A stretch of 7,551 nucleotides of DNA from JAJISG01 sp964347345. Its GTDB lineage: Archaea > Thermoplasmatota > Thermoplasmata > RBG-16-68-12 > JAJISG01. The notes under the pieces were generated by a model, which saw only the letters and a list, made by a program, of their open reading frames with translations, was not told the DNA's origin and made no database searches. Location: positions 1 through 7,551 of the forward strand of contig CAYFYB010000046.1 in the NCBI GenBank assembly GCA_964347345.1. The letters are read 5' to 3'. Position 1 is the stretch's first letter. Each line of letters begins with the position of its first letter. Position numbers and translations under genes: made by a program. Positions 1 through 6,622 of this stretch are shown here, piece by piece.

Positions 1-2834
1 GGCGGCATCTTCGAGGCCCTCAAGGAGGGAGAGAGGGTCGCGAGGACGCTGGCAACGAAAGAGAATATCAGGATGAAGAGGAGGTTGGGCCACGGAATGA
101 TGAACTCCGCATCACCGAACAGATCCATGCTCGTGAAGAGGTTGTATGCCAGGGCGATGCCCAGGACGAGGCCCAGCAATATGCCTAGGACGGCCACAAA
201 CGAGAACTCCAACACGAAAGCCTTCAGCACCATCTCCTTCCGGAAGCCCAGGGCCCTCAACGTGCCAATCATGGACTTTCGCTCCACAACGTTCCTCACC
301 GCTAGCACGCCCAACCCGGAGATGCCCACCGCTAGGCCCAGGGCCAGGAAGGCTTGTATGAGCTGCATGACGTTCAACGTCACCTCTAGGCTCTCCTCCA
401 CCTCGTCTCTGATAACGACGGTCTGAAGACCGTAGTCCACGAACTCTCGCTCCAGAGACCTGCTCAGACCGGCCACATCCTCACCTTCGGCGGCCTTGAA
501 GTAGAACAGCGTCGGCTTGCTGATGCCCGTGAACTCCTCCGCCTGCTCAGCGGAGATGAAGATGCCAGTTACAAACCTGGCGTCAAGGATTCCGATCACC
601 GTGACGTTCATCTCCTCTCCGCGGGAGTTCCTCAGGGTCAGGACGTCGTTCACGTCCGCATGGAAGTCGAAGGTGGGGCCGAAGTCCACGGGCTGGGCAT
701 TCCTGTCCACCAAAGCCAGGCCTGGATCTTCCACGAGGGCCTCCCATACCTCCCCTTCCGCTTCATACCCGTCGGCCAACCTGTGGAAGGTGAAGTTGTT
801 CCTCCTGGCGAAGTCCTCCGACACCCCGACCAGGGGATAAGACGTGGCCTCCAGCCTGGACCCCTCCACCACTACCTGCGATGTCAGGAGCTCCTCGCGG
901 AACTCGATCCTCCCAGCTAGTCCGGACTCGTTCAGCCTTTCGTCAAAGTCATCCAGGTCGGCGAAGGGGTTGGTGAATCCGATGGCGTCGTAACCCCCAG
1001 ACTCCATCCTTGCGAAGACGTTCACTGTCGACCCCGTCAAGGCCATGACCATGCTCATGACGGTGATGGTGAACATGATGAGGGCGAACATGGCCAGGAT
1101 GACCCCGGTCCTGAACTTCTTGGCCAGGGGATAGGCGATAGCCGCCTTCACCACGGGCAGGTTCCTACCCTCCCTTGTCAGCTTGGGACCGAGCCTGAGA
1201 AGGAACTCGCTGTTGGCCATAATGGTCAGGACGCCGCCTGCCACAAGGAGGATGCCCACGATGATGAAGGCCTCGATGGTGGGCTCCGCGACGGATATGA
1301 GCTTGTAGGGGCTCAGAACCCAGGCGATGGTGAAGACGCCAGCGGCGGTGAGGGGGAACCTGGGGCCCAGCCTGCGCACGCTCGCCTGGGCCAGCCCGAG
1401 AGCTACCAAGGGGGCCCCGATGACGTAGGCCATCTCGTGGGTCTCCGTCACGCTGTAGTACAGCGAGAAAGTTCCAGCGGCAACGAGGATGGATGCGGCG
1501 ATAACCTCCAGCAGCGTCGCCCTCTTCGCAGGAGGCTCAGGCAGGTCCCGGACGGCCCGCACGATGTTGAGCTTGCTTATCCTCCAGGAGGCGAGGGTAA
1601 TGGTCACGAGGGTGAGCAGGAGGCCAAGAGAGAAGGCGGTCATGAGGCTCTCCAGCTCGTAGACGATTCGAAGGTCCCGGGCGAAGAAGGTGAATATCTG
1701 CCTGAAGGCCTGCATGATTACCGTGGCGACCCCGAGGCCTGCGAAAGCGCCCAGCACGGCAGAAGCCAGGGCGTAAAGGAAGCCCTCGAAGATGAAGGCC
1801 TGGACCAAGTGGCTCCTCCTCATGCCCAGGGCCCTGGCCATCCCCATCTCCGTCTTCCTCTCCTCCGCCACCATGGAGAAGATGTTCATGATCAGGAGGA
1901 TGCCGGCTATGGCCGTGAAGGCGCTCATGAGGGTGAAGAGCTGGGATAGCTGGTCGGTGAGCTTGGTGAAGGCGTCCATGCTGTCCCGCTTGATGGCCTG
2001 GATGGTGAAGGGGTGACCCTCGGGCAGCACCGCCTCCAGATCTGCCAGGGCGTCGTCCGTTGCAAGGTAACCATCATCCACCCCGCCTACGTTGGACACG
2101 AGGACTAGGTTGACCTTGCCGTCCAAGCCGAGAGCCCTCTGTAGCACAGGTAACCGGACGAAGATGTTCTCAGTCGTGCCCCAGCCACCCCTCCCCCTGT
2201 CCTGGACCACATCCCTGACGCGTAGGTAGAGGATCTCGCCGTTGACGAATGTCTGAAGATCATCGCCCCTCTCTGCCTCCAGTTCCTCCGCCAGCGCCTC
2301 GTTGATGTAAGCTTCATTGTCGCCAAGTTCACCGCCATCTAGGGCGGTGCCGTTCTCCAGGTAGAAGGAGCCCAGGTCCTGGCTGGGATCGAAGGCTATG
2401 ATGTTGGTAGTTGGCTGGACGAGCTCAGTCCTGTTGTCCCGTACTGACGCGGGCAGTTGAATTCTGGCGGCCACTCCATCCACGCTCTCCATGCTGGAGA
2501 GGTTCCCTTGCAGGTCCTCGAAGACGGAGTAGTCGAAGGGCTCCCGCAAACCAGACTCGTCCTCCAAGTAGAGGATCTCATCCACATGGTCCGTGCCCCG
2601 TAGGACGATGGCGGTGACTGTGGCATCGAAGCTGTCATCGATGACGAGGGCCCCCGATATGATGGAGGTGGCCACCGTCAGACCGGCGATGGCGAGGGCC
2701 ACCTGGGTCTTTCGCCTGATGACGTTTCGGAAGCCTATCCGGAGTAGTATCCGCTTCCTGATGCCGGCCACCAGGAACATCAGGAAGGCGACGCCCGCTA
2801 GGATGAAGGAGACCGTCGCCAGGTTGAACTCCAA
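1..2834 (-). CDS. Duplicated FtsX/MacB-type ABC permease, 3' end cut by window edge
   Basis: This is the permease half of a MacB/LolCDE-type ABC system, which as a class moves substrates or transmits force across the membrane rather than forming a channel. 945 residues are visible in one intact frame. Two copies of the FtsX unit can be seen: an external domain at residues 65-295 with helices near 299-322, 348-372 and 397-416, and a second external domain at 600-820 with helices near 824-847, 871-897 and 915-935. Each has the cytoplasmic family motif (EERKTEMGMARALGMRR near 324; VERKSMIGTLRALGFRK near 850). Four further helices lie at 441-541, one at 576-600, and two at the N terminus (8-25 and 43-64), giving about 13. 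The chain ends at SLRASKMPP, the usual family ending, so only a few residues are probably missing. The TTG start is chosen for its AGGAGG site six bases upstream, and it lies one base after the ATPase stop. Family is secure; substrate is unknown. Confidence 0.9.
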   Translation of the reverse strand, partial: MEFNLATVSFILAGVAFLMFLVAGIRKRILLRIGFRNVIRRKTQVALAIAGLTVATSIISGALVIDDSFDATVTAIVLRGTDHVDEILYLEDESGLREPFDYSVFEDLQGNLSSMESVDGVAARIQLPASVRDNRTELVQPTTNIIAFDPSQDLGSFYLENGTALDGGELGDNEAYINEALAEELEAERGDDLQTFVNGEILYLRVRDVVQDRGRGGWGTTENIFVRLPVLQRALGLDGKVNLVLVSNVGGVDDGYLATDDALADLEAVLPEGHPFTIQAIKRDSMDAFTKLTDQLSQLFTLMSAFTAIAGILLIMNIFSMVAEERKTEMGMARALGMRRSHLVQAFIFEGFLYALASAVLGAFAGLGVATVIMQAFRQIFTFFARDLRIVYELESLMTAFSLGLLLTLVTITLASWRISKLNIVRAVRDLPEPPAKRATLLEVIAASILVAAGTFSLYYSVTETHEMAYVIGAPLVALGLAQASVRRLGPRFPLTAAGVFTIAWVLSPYKLISVAEPTIEAFIIVGILLVAGGVLTIMANSEFLLRLGPKLTREGRNLPVVKAAIAYPLAKKFRTGVILAMFALIMFTITVMSMVMALTGSTVNVFARMESGGYDAIGFTNPFADLDDFDERLNESGLAGRIEFREELLTSQVVVEGSRLEATSYPLVGVSEDFARRNNFTFHRLADGYEAEGEVWEALVEDPGLALVDRNAQPVDFGPTFDFHADVNDVLTLRNSRGEEMNVTVIGILDARFVTGIFISAEQAEEFTGISKPTLFYFKAAEGEDVAGLSRSLEREFVDYGLQTVVIRDEVEESLEVTLNVMQLIQAFLALGLAVGISGLGVLAVRNVVERKSMIGTLRALGFRKEMVLKAFVLEFSFVAVLGILLGLVLGIALAYNLFTSMDLFGDAEFIIPWPNLLFILIFSFVASVLATLSPSLRASKMP

Positions 2835-2835
2835 A

Positions 2836-3825
2836 TCAGGCCTCCTGAAGCCTCCTCTCCTCCACGATCTGCCCGCTGCTCATAGTGAGGATGCGGTCCG
2901 CGTACTGGTTCACGGCCGGGTCGTGGGTCACGATGAGAAGTGTGAGCCCCATGGACCTGTTCAGCTCCCGCAGGAGGGTCACCACCTCCTGGCTCGTCTC
3001 GCTGTCCAGGTTGCCCGTGGGCTCGTCGGCGAAGACGACCTCAGGGTCGTTGACTATTGCTCGGGCGATGGCTATCCGCTGCTGCTGTCCCCCAGACATC
3101 TCCATAGGCTTCCTCAAGGCCTCCTGCTCCAGTCCCACGGCCGCCAGAGACTCCACGGCCTTCCGTCGCGCCTCCTTCGGGTTGACGCCCAGGATTAACA
3201 GGGGCAACTCCACGTTCTCCACCGCCGTGAGGACGGGAATCAAATTGTAGGCCTGGAAGACGAAACCCATCCTGGCTGCCCTGTAGTCCGTCCTCTCATT
3301 GTCCTTCAGGTCCGAGAGGAGCATGCCTCGAATGTAGACCTCCCCGCTTGACACATCGTCGATGCCTGAGAGACAGTTGAGGAGGGTGGTCTTGCCACAT
3401 CCCGAGGGGCCCACGATGACCACCATCTCACCCTTCCTCACCTCCAGGTCCATGCCCCGGAGGGCATCCACCTTCACCTTTCCAGTGTCGTAGACCTTCG
3501 TTATGCCAACGGCCTTCACCAGCGGCTCACCATCGGGCGGTGACACGACCACCTCCGCCGGTTCCCTGCCAACCCCTTGATTGAGGAGCTCCCCTCGCCT
3601 CCTCTCCTCCAGCTCCCGCCTCAAGGCAGCGACCTGATGCAGAAGGAAGAAGATGCCGGCCAGAATCAGAAGCAGCGTGGTTATGAGAAGCTCCTGCCCG
3701 GCCCCGTCGTAGAAGGGCTCCAGGTACTCCAACCTCAGGTCGTAGATCTGGTCGAAGACGGTGACGATGCCGGCCGCGAGTCCTATGGCGGCGAAGAACA
3801 GGGCGAGGGGCTTGTAGGGCTTCAT
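2836..3825 (-). CDS. MacB/LolD-type ABC ATPase with two N-terminal membrane helices
   Basis: This is the nucleotide-binding subunit that should power the adjoining FtsX permease from the cytoplasmic face. Counting from a possible GTG at 3855 (339 residues), the ABC domain shows Walker A GPSGCGKT at 149-156, Q-loop Gln201, signature MSGGQQQR at 253-260 (Met where LSGGQ is usual), Walker B VVFADEP at 273-279 with Glu278, D-loop LDS, and switch His311. ATPases of this class are usually about 220-240 residues. Here roughly 100 extra residues precede the domain, with hydrophobic helices at about 15-34 and 55-73 and a charged Arg/Glu-rich helix at 74-90. I prefer ATG at 3825 (329 residues) because the TATA-like sequence at 3860-3876 should start transcription downstream of the GTG. 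It is the first gene of the two-gene operon, divergent from the HxlR regulator. The catalytic role is firm; the role of the membrane anchor is unknown. Confidence 0.93.
   Translation of the reverse strand: MKPYKPLALFFAAIGLAAGIVTVFDQIYDLRLEYLEPFYDGAGQELLITTLLLILAGIFFLLHQVAALRRELEERRRGELLNQGVGREPAEVVVSPPDGEPLVKAVGITKVYDTGKVKVDALRGMDLEVRKGEMVVIVGPSGCGKTTLLNCLSGIDDVSSGEVYIRGMLLSDLKDNERTDYRAARMGFVFQAYNLIPVLTAVENVELPLLILGVNPKEARRKAVESLAAVGLEQEALRKPMEMSGGQQQRIAIARAIVNDPEVVFADEPTGNLDSETSQEVVTLLRELNRSMGLTLLIVTHDPAVNQYADRILTMSSGQIVEERRLQEA
2841..2846 (-). promoter_or_regulatory. Strong ribosome binding site deciding a TTG start
   Basis: AGGAGG on the minus strand lies inside the last codons of the upstream ATPase gene, six bases before TTG at 2834-2832. 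No ATG or GTG occurs in the right frame at this position. The next in-frame ATG, near 2780, would cut through the first membrane helix. The site therefore fixes the permease start and suggests translational coupling to the ATPase. Confidence 0.75.
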
Positions 3826-3855
3826 GGAGACAACCGAGCAGTTTACTTTTGACAC

Positions 3856-3871
3856 TACATTTTAAAATGTA
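3856..3871. promoter_or_regulatory. Perfect 16-bp palindrome, candidate operator
   Basis: TACATTTTAAAATGTA is identical on both strands over all 16 bases, and the bases just outside no longer match. It sits in the short gap between the divergent ATPase and HxlR-regulator genes and overlaps TATA-like sequence for both. HxlR proteins bind as dimers to such symmetric sites, so a repressor or switch operator controlling both genes is the natural reading. The palindrome is seen directly; the binding is inferred. Confidence 0.65.
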
Positions 3872-3876
3872 TAAAA
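3860..3876 (-). promoter_or_regulatory. Putative TATA region for the ATPase-permease operon
   Basis: Read on the minus strand, this stretch gives TTTTATA followed by TTTTAAAA, both acceptable archaeal TATA boxes. Start of transcription about 25 bases on would fall near 3837-3848, downstream of the GTG at 3855 and just ahead of ATG at 3825. This gives a short leader without an obvious ribosome binding site. Which of the two boxes is used cannot be decided. Confidence 0.45.
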
Positions 3877-3877
3877 G
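3870..3877 (+). promoter_or_regulatory. Putative TATA box for the HxlR regulator
   Basis: TATAAAAG on the plus strand sits at the edge of the palindrome. It would place the transcript start near 3897-3900, about 20 bases before the regulator's GTG. An alternative weak element, ATCCTTATC at 3887-3895, would give a near-leaderless transcript. A dimer on the palindrome would hinder TBP binding here, which suggests autoregulation. Confidence 0.45.
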
Positions 3878-3918
3878 GGCTTCAGTATCCTTATCATCAA
3901 CATGTAACCACAGGTAAA

Positions 3919-4335
3919 GTGGGGTCCATGAAGACGCAAGATTTTGAAGCTCAGTTCTACAAGTTTGCGGATGAGTGTGTCCGCTTCGTAGAGAGGATTG
4001 GTGAGGAACTGAGGGAGGAGATCGACCCGATCGTCGAAGCCCAAAGAAGTGCTAGGATCATCGGATCCATCAGCAAAAAGTGGACCGTCCCCATCATCTA
4101 CCTGCTCTATAGGTCCGGCAGCCTCGGTTTCTCCGAGCTTGCGAAGCTGCTGATGGGGATCAGCTCCAGAACCCTCTCCCTCAGGCTGAAGTCCCTAGAG
4201 GGGAAGGGGTGGATCCAGCGAGAGGTCATGAACGATAGACCTCCCAGAGTGCTGTACTCTCTCACGGACAGGGGCAGCCTCTTGGCCAAGATGGCAGGGC
4301 CCATGTATCTGTACATCAGGCTCTCTGAGGAGTAG
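3919..4335 (+). CDS. HxlR-family winged-helix transcriptional regulator
   Basis: This is a DNA-binding regulator of the HxlR family, which act as dimers and often repress adjacent or divergent genes. In 138 residues it has a helix ending in SISKKWTVPIIYLL (50-63), the helix FSELAKLL (71-78), a recognition helix starting at ISSRTLSLRLKSLE (81-94), and a wing around REVMNDRPPRVLYSLTDRG (101-119). These match the family pattern GGKWT / FSEL / ISxRxLxxRLxxLE / PPRVEYxLTxxG. An acidic amphipathic stretch of about 40 residues precedes the domain, longer than usual. The conserved Cys that redox-sensing relatives carry just before the first helix is not there, but Cys20 lies in the extension. The start could be GTG 3919 or ATG 3928; neither has a convincing ribosome binding site. 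Its divergent position and the palindrome at 3856-3871 point to control of the ABC operon and of itself. The inducing signal is unknown. Confidence 0.9.
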   Translation: MGSMKTQDFEAQFYKFADECVRFVERIGEELREEIDPIVEAQRSARIIGSISKKWTVPIIYLLYRSGSLGFSELAKLLMGISSRTLSLRLKSLEGKGWIQREVMNDRPPRVLYSLTDRGSLLAKMAGPMYLYIRLSEE

Positions 4336-4465
4336 TGTTGTCGATGTCGTCCTAGTGTGCCGTGGGGACTTCAGCCTATCAATGTAGGGCCTCCAGGGGT
4401 GGCTTCGGTTCCCTTCGAAGGTTGTTGCAAAATCCTTATCCCTGCCAGCAGGAGTGTGAAGATTC
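4336..4465 (+). other. Intergenic gap with a weak promoter-like motif and a small palindrome
   Basis: This 130-bp gap holds CCTTCGAAGG, a perfect 10-bp palindrome at 4412-4421, followed by AAAATCCTTATC at 4429-4440. The nine bases ATCCTTATC (4432-4440) also occur at 3887-3895 upstream of the regulator, at a similar distance from the start codon (34 against 32 bases). This could be a weak TATA-type element giving a nearly leaderless transcript of the PrcB-like gene. I see no U-rich terminator after the regulator and no small gene, so read-through from the regulator is also possible. Confidence 0.3.
4450..4454 (+). promoter_or_regulatory. Possible ribosome binding site for the PrcB-like gene
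   Basis: AGGAG ends 11 bases before ATG at 4466. The spacing is somewhat long but usable, and this ATG opens directly into the hydrophobic leader, so the start is well supported. Confidence 0.45.
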
Positions 4466-5092
4466 ATGCGACTACTCTCAGGCCTGATAACATCTATCCT
4501 GTTGATCGGCTTCATGGTGGCGGTGGCCGTCGCCTCGCCCTACATTACCCCCTACCTAGGAGCCCGCCAAGTTGGGGAAGGTGGTATTGATGAACAGGCC
4601 AGGGGGGATGAGCTGAGCACGCCCGGGGACGGGGAGACGGAAGAGAGGCCCGGTCCCGGGGAACCGCCCAATGAGTCGGAGAACGACGGTCCCTCCCCAT
4701 CCGGCGACTTTCAGACCGTCTGGGAGAGCTCCATGATCTCCTTCGGACCGGAGGAACCCACCTATCTCGTGATTCAGACTGAGGAGGAGTGGCACGCTCT
4801 CTGGAGGGGGACATCGGCCCTCAACGTCACTCCGCCGACGGTGGACTTCGAGACACACACCGTCCTCGTTGCGATGCTGGGCTCGGTTCGAACGACCGGG
4901 TACACCATCAGGATTACAGATGTCTTTCCTATGGAAGGGGGCGGGTACGAGGTGTCCGTGAAGACCACCTCGCCGGGTGTGAGATGTATCACGGGGCCCG
5001 CGTTCACGTACCCGGTCCACATGGTCTCTATGCCGAAGTCCACTGGACCGTTTCAGTTCGTCGTCGAGTCGGAAGTCATCGGCTGTCGATAG
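4466..5092 (+). CDS. Membrane-anchored or secreted PrcB-like domain protein
   Basis: This is a 208-residue surface protein. An N-terminal hydrophobic segment (about 5-24) follows MRLL and ends near AVASPY, so it could be a signal peptide or an uncleaved anchor. No lipobox Cys is present. Residues 35-80 form a Gly/Pro/Glu-rich linker, probably disordered. Residues 95-205 match the PrcB C-terminal domain pattern: EEEWHALW (106-113), P..VDF (124-128), a beta strand followed by GSVRTTGYTI (139-148), then SPGVRCITGPAFTYPVHMVSMPK (169-191). Cys173 and Cys207 could form a disulfide outside the cell. PrcB was named in Treponema as a lipoprotein partner of a surface protease complex; other members of the domain family are mostly uncharacterised, and no protease gene is seen here. 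It lies downstream of the regulator, on the same strand, and converges with the ABC-2 operon. The domain assignment is from pattern recognition and is fairly secure; function is open. Confidence 0.75.
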   Translation: MRLLSGLITSILLIGFMVAVAVASPYITPYLGARQVGEGGIDEQARGDELSTPGDGETEERPGPGEPPNESENDGPSPSGDFQTVWESSMISFGPEEPTYLVIQTEEEWHALWRGTSALNVTPPTVDFETHTVLVAMLGSVRTTGYTIRITDVFPMEGGGYEVSVKTTSPGVRCITGPAFTYPVHMVSMPKSTGPFQFVVESEVIGCR

Positions 5093-5133
5093 GGAGCTCG
5101 ATACAAGACCAGGTTTACTTCCAGCAGATGCAC

Positions 5134-5163
5134 GGGGCTCAGCCTGGACAGGCTGGTCGCCCC
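5134..5163. terminator. Imperfect hairpin in the convergent gap
   Basis: GGGGC (5134-5138) pairs with GCCCC (5159-5163), and inside it AGCCT (5141-5145) pairs with AGGCT (5150-5154) around a GGAC loop. It lies 42 bases past the PrcB-like stop, between converging genes. No U-run follows it on either strand, so termination or 3'-end protection is only a guess. Confidence 0.3.
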
Positions 5164-5184
5164 AAGGGCATCGTTCTGAGTTCG

Positions 5185-5198
5185 CCCCTAATCAGGGG
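5185..5198. terminator. Short hairpin beside the ABC-2 permease stop codon
   Basis: CCCCT (5185-5189) and AGGGG (5194-5198) form a five-base-pair stem around AATC, two bases past the permease stop codon at 5201-5203. No T-tract accompanies it on either strand, so a role in the 3' ends of the converging transcripts is speculative. Confidence 0.25.
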
Positions 5199-5200
5199 GT

Positions 5201-6622
5201 CTACCCCGCTGCCTTTCTCTTGTATATCTCTAGGAATAGGAGGAAAAGAACGGCGAGCCAGACTGCTGCACTGACAGCGGGGACCCAATTCGGCAGGGCG
5301 AAGAGGCTTCCTGAGATCCCAGCAAAAGCGGCGATAACCTCGAAGCCCTCAGGGGCCACCAGAATGAAGAGGTTGCCATATATGCTGCTAGGATTGCCGA
5401 GGCCGAGATAGGAGGCGAGGACGAAGTACTCTCTAGAGCCAAAGGGCGCCCCAACGAGAGTGGTAACCAGGAAGACGACTACGCTCCACAGGAAGCTGAA
5501 GAGAAAGAATAATAGAATTCCGAAGATAATGGCGGTCCCGGCGGTCTTAGCAACGGTCGAAATGGATTGCATGAGGAGAATGTAGACCGCAAGGATGAAG
5601 AGGGAAAAGACAACGAAGCCCAAGGTGACCATCGCGGTAGGCCATGTCCCGGTTACGGCAATGATGATAAGAACCCCGCTGAGGATGACTGCGGCAACGG
5701 GCAGGGCGATGGCGGTGAATACTCCCAGAAACTTTCCCACCGCGACGGCCCTCCACGAGGCAGGCCTGTAGAGGAGGAGTTCAGCGGAACCCCCTACCTT
5801 CTCCTTCGAAACGCTATAATAGCCCAGTGCAATGCCAGCGATGGGCAGCAGGAGAGTCCCGAAGGTGAGGGCGATGAAGAAGAGGATGAAGTCAGGCCCC
5901 TCAGCGAAGGGGTCGAAGGCTTCGAAGCTCTCCCTGACGAATACAACGACCTGGTGGGCCTTCCCACCGTATTCGATGGTCACGTTATTCATCCCCTCTC
6001 GAGGAAGCTTGAGGGAGAGGAAGCCCCTAGAATCCGGGGGATCCACTAACTCGTCCTCACTGAACACCTTCACTCCCTCAGGGATCCCTCCGCTTATGTC
6101 CATGAAGTGAATCGCGAGGTCGTCCGTCAGACCCGAGTCGTCGAGATCGAAACTCTCCGTGTCGAAGGATAGATTGCCATAGGGGAAGTCCGAACTCAGC
6201 CACGCACTCTTGATAAAGGTGAAGAGTCCCATGCTCGCCGATACATCATAGGAACCCTCAGAAAGGGGGAAGAACCGAGCGAAGCCGTCCTCGTCTGTCC
6301 GCTGGGTGTCCAGGGTCACCTTAGTGCCGGTTTCCGGGTCCTGGCGGATGAGTTCCACTTCAGCATCGCCATGGGGCACGCCCCACGCATCCGAAACGAA
6401 GGCCGCCACCCCCATCTGGTCTTCTTGGACGACGGGATGTACCCATAGTACGAACTGCTCTCTTGGCTGGGGAATTGTGGAGAGACCCGCGAAACCGTAA
6501 GAGCCCCCTACTACGACGAGGGCTAGGATGGACACCAGAATAGCCATCCTGACGCTCAGCAGGTTGGTCTTGAACTCCTTCTTGGAAACGACGTATATGG
6601 GACGAAGAGGGCTGCGGGACAT
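5201..6622 (-). CDS. ABC-2-type permease with a large extracytoplasmic domain
   Basis: This is the membrane subunit of an ABC-2-type transporter, 473 residues. Six helices are predicted near 26-47, 244-270, 297-325, 330-353, 358-390 and 445-466, the usual number for the class. The cytoplasmic start KKEFKTNLLSVR and the loop KEKVGGSAELLLYRPASWRAVAVGKFLG (273-300) after helix 2 are typical of ABC-2 permeases. What is odd is the roughly 195-residue outside segment between helices 1 and 2, where most relatives have a shorter loop. Residues 69-132 look like a carboxypeptidase-regulatory or Ig-like beta sandwich (AFVSDAWGVPHGDAEVEL, DEDGFARFFPLSEGSYDVSA), and 181-230 may be a second beta-rich unit. 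ATG 6622 directly follows the ATPase stop with a GGGAGG site seven bases upstream, so the two subunits are coupled. NosY-like or Gld-like roles are possible; the substrate is unknown. Confidence 0.88.
   Translation of the reverse strand: MSRSPLRPIYVVSKKEFKTNLLSVRMAILVSILALVVVGGSYGFAGLSTIPQPREQFVLWVHPVVQEDQMGVAAFVSDAWGVPHGDAEVELIRQDPETGTKVTLDTQRTDEDGFARFFPLSEGSYDVSASMGLFTFIKSAWLSSDFPYGNLSFDTESFDLDDSGLTDDLAIHFMDISGGIPEGVKVFSEDELVDPPDSRGFLSLKLPREGMNNVTIEYGGKAHQVVVFVRESFEAFDPFAEGPDFILFFIALTFGTLLLPIAGIALGYYSVSKEKVGGSAELLLYRPASWRAVAVGKFLGVFTAIALPVAAVILSGVLIIIAVTGTWPTAMVTLGFVVFSLFILAVYILLMQSISTVAKTAGTAIIFGILLFFLFSFLWSVVVFLVTTLVGAPFGSREYFVLASYLGLGNPSSIYGNLFILVAPEGFEVIAAFAGISGSLFALPNWVPAVSAAVWLAVLFLLFLEIYKRKAAG

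Noticed and set aside
1437..1949. Plus-strand open frame opposite the FtsX permease
   Set aside because: The composition is an artefact of the complementary codon pattern, and the minus-strand frame is continuous across it with conserved FtsX motifs.
2593..3198. Long plus-strand open frame opposite the ATPase
   Set aside because: It runs antisense to an ATPase with every catalytic motif intact, has a basic low-complexity composition and shows no family match. GC-rich coding DNA commonly leaves such open frames.
3862..4044. 60-residue minus-strand open frame overlapping the regulator start
   Set aside because: It lies antisense to the regulator and across its promoter, has no ribosome binding site, and shows no recognisable features.
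4520..4545. Lipobox for lipid attachment of the PrcB-like protein
   Set aside because: No Cys follows the hydrophobic segment; the only two Cys residues are near the C-terminal end of the domain.
4556..5020. Minus-strand open frame opposite the PrcB-like gene
   Set aside because: It is rich in Arg/Pro/Gly without domain signals, whereas the plus-strand frame has a leader, linker and recognisable domain.
5567..6049. Long plus-strand open frame opposite the ABC-2 permease
   Set aside because: Its product is highly charged, Gly/Asp/Glu-rich and lacks any fold signature, and the opposite strand encodes a clear permease.
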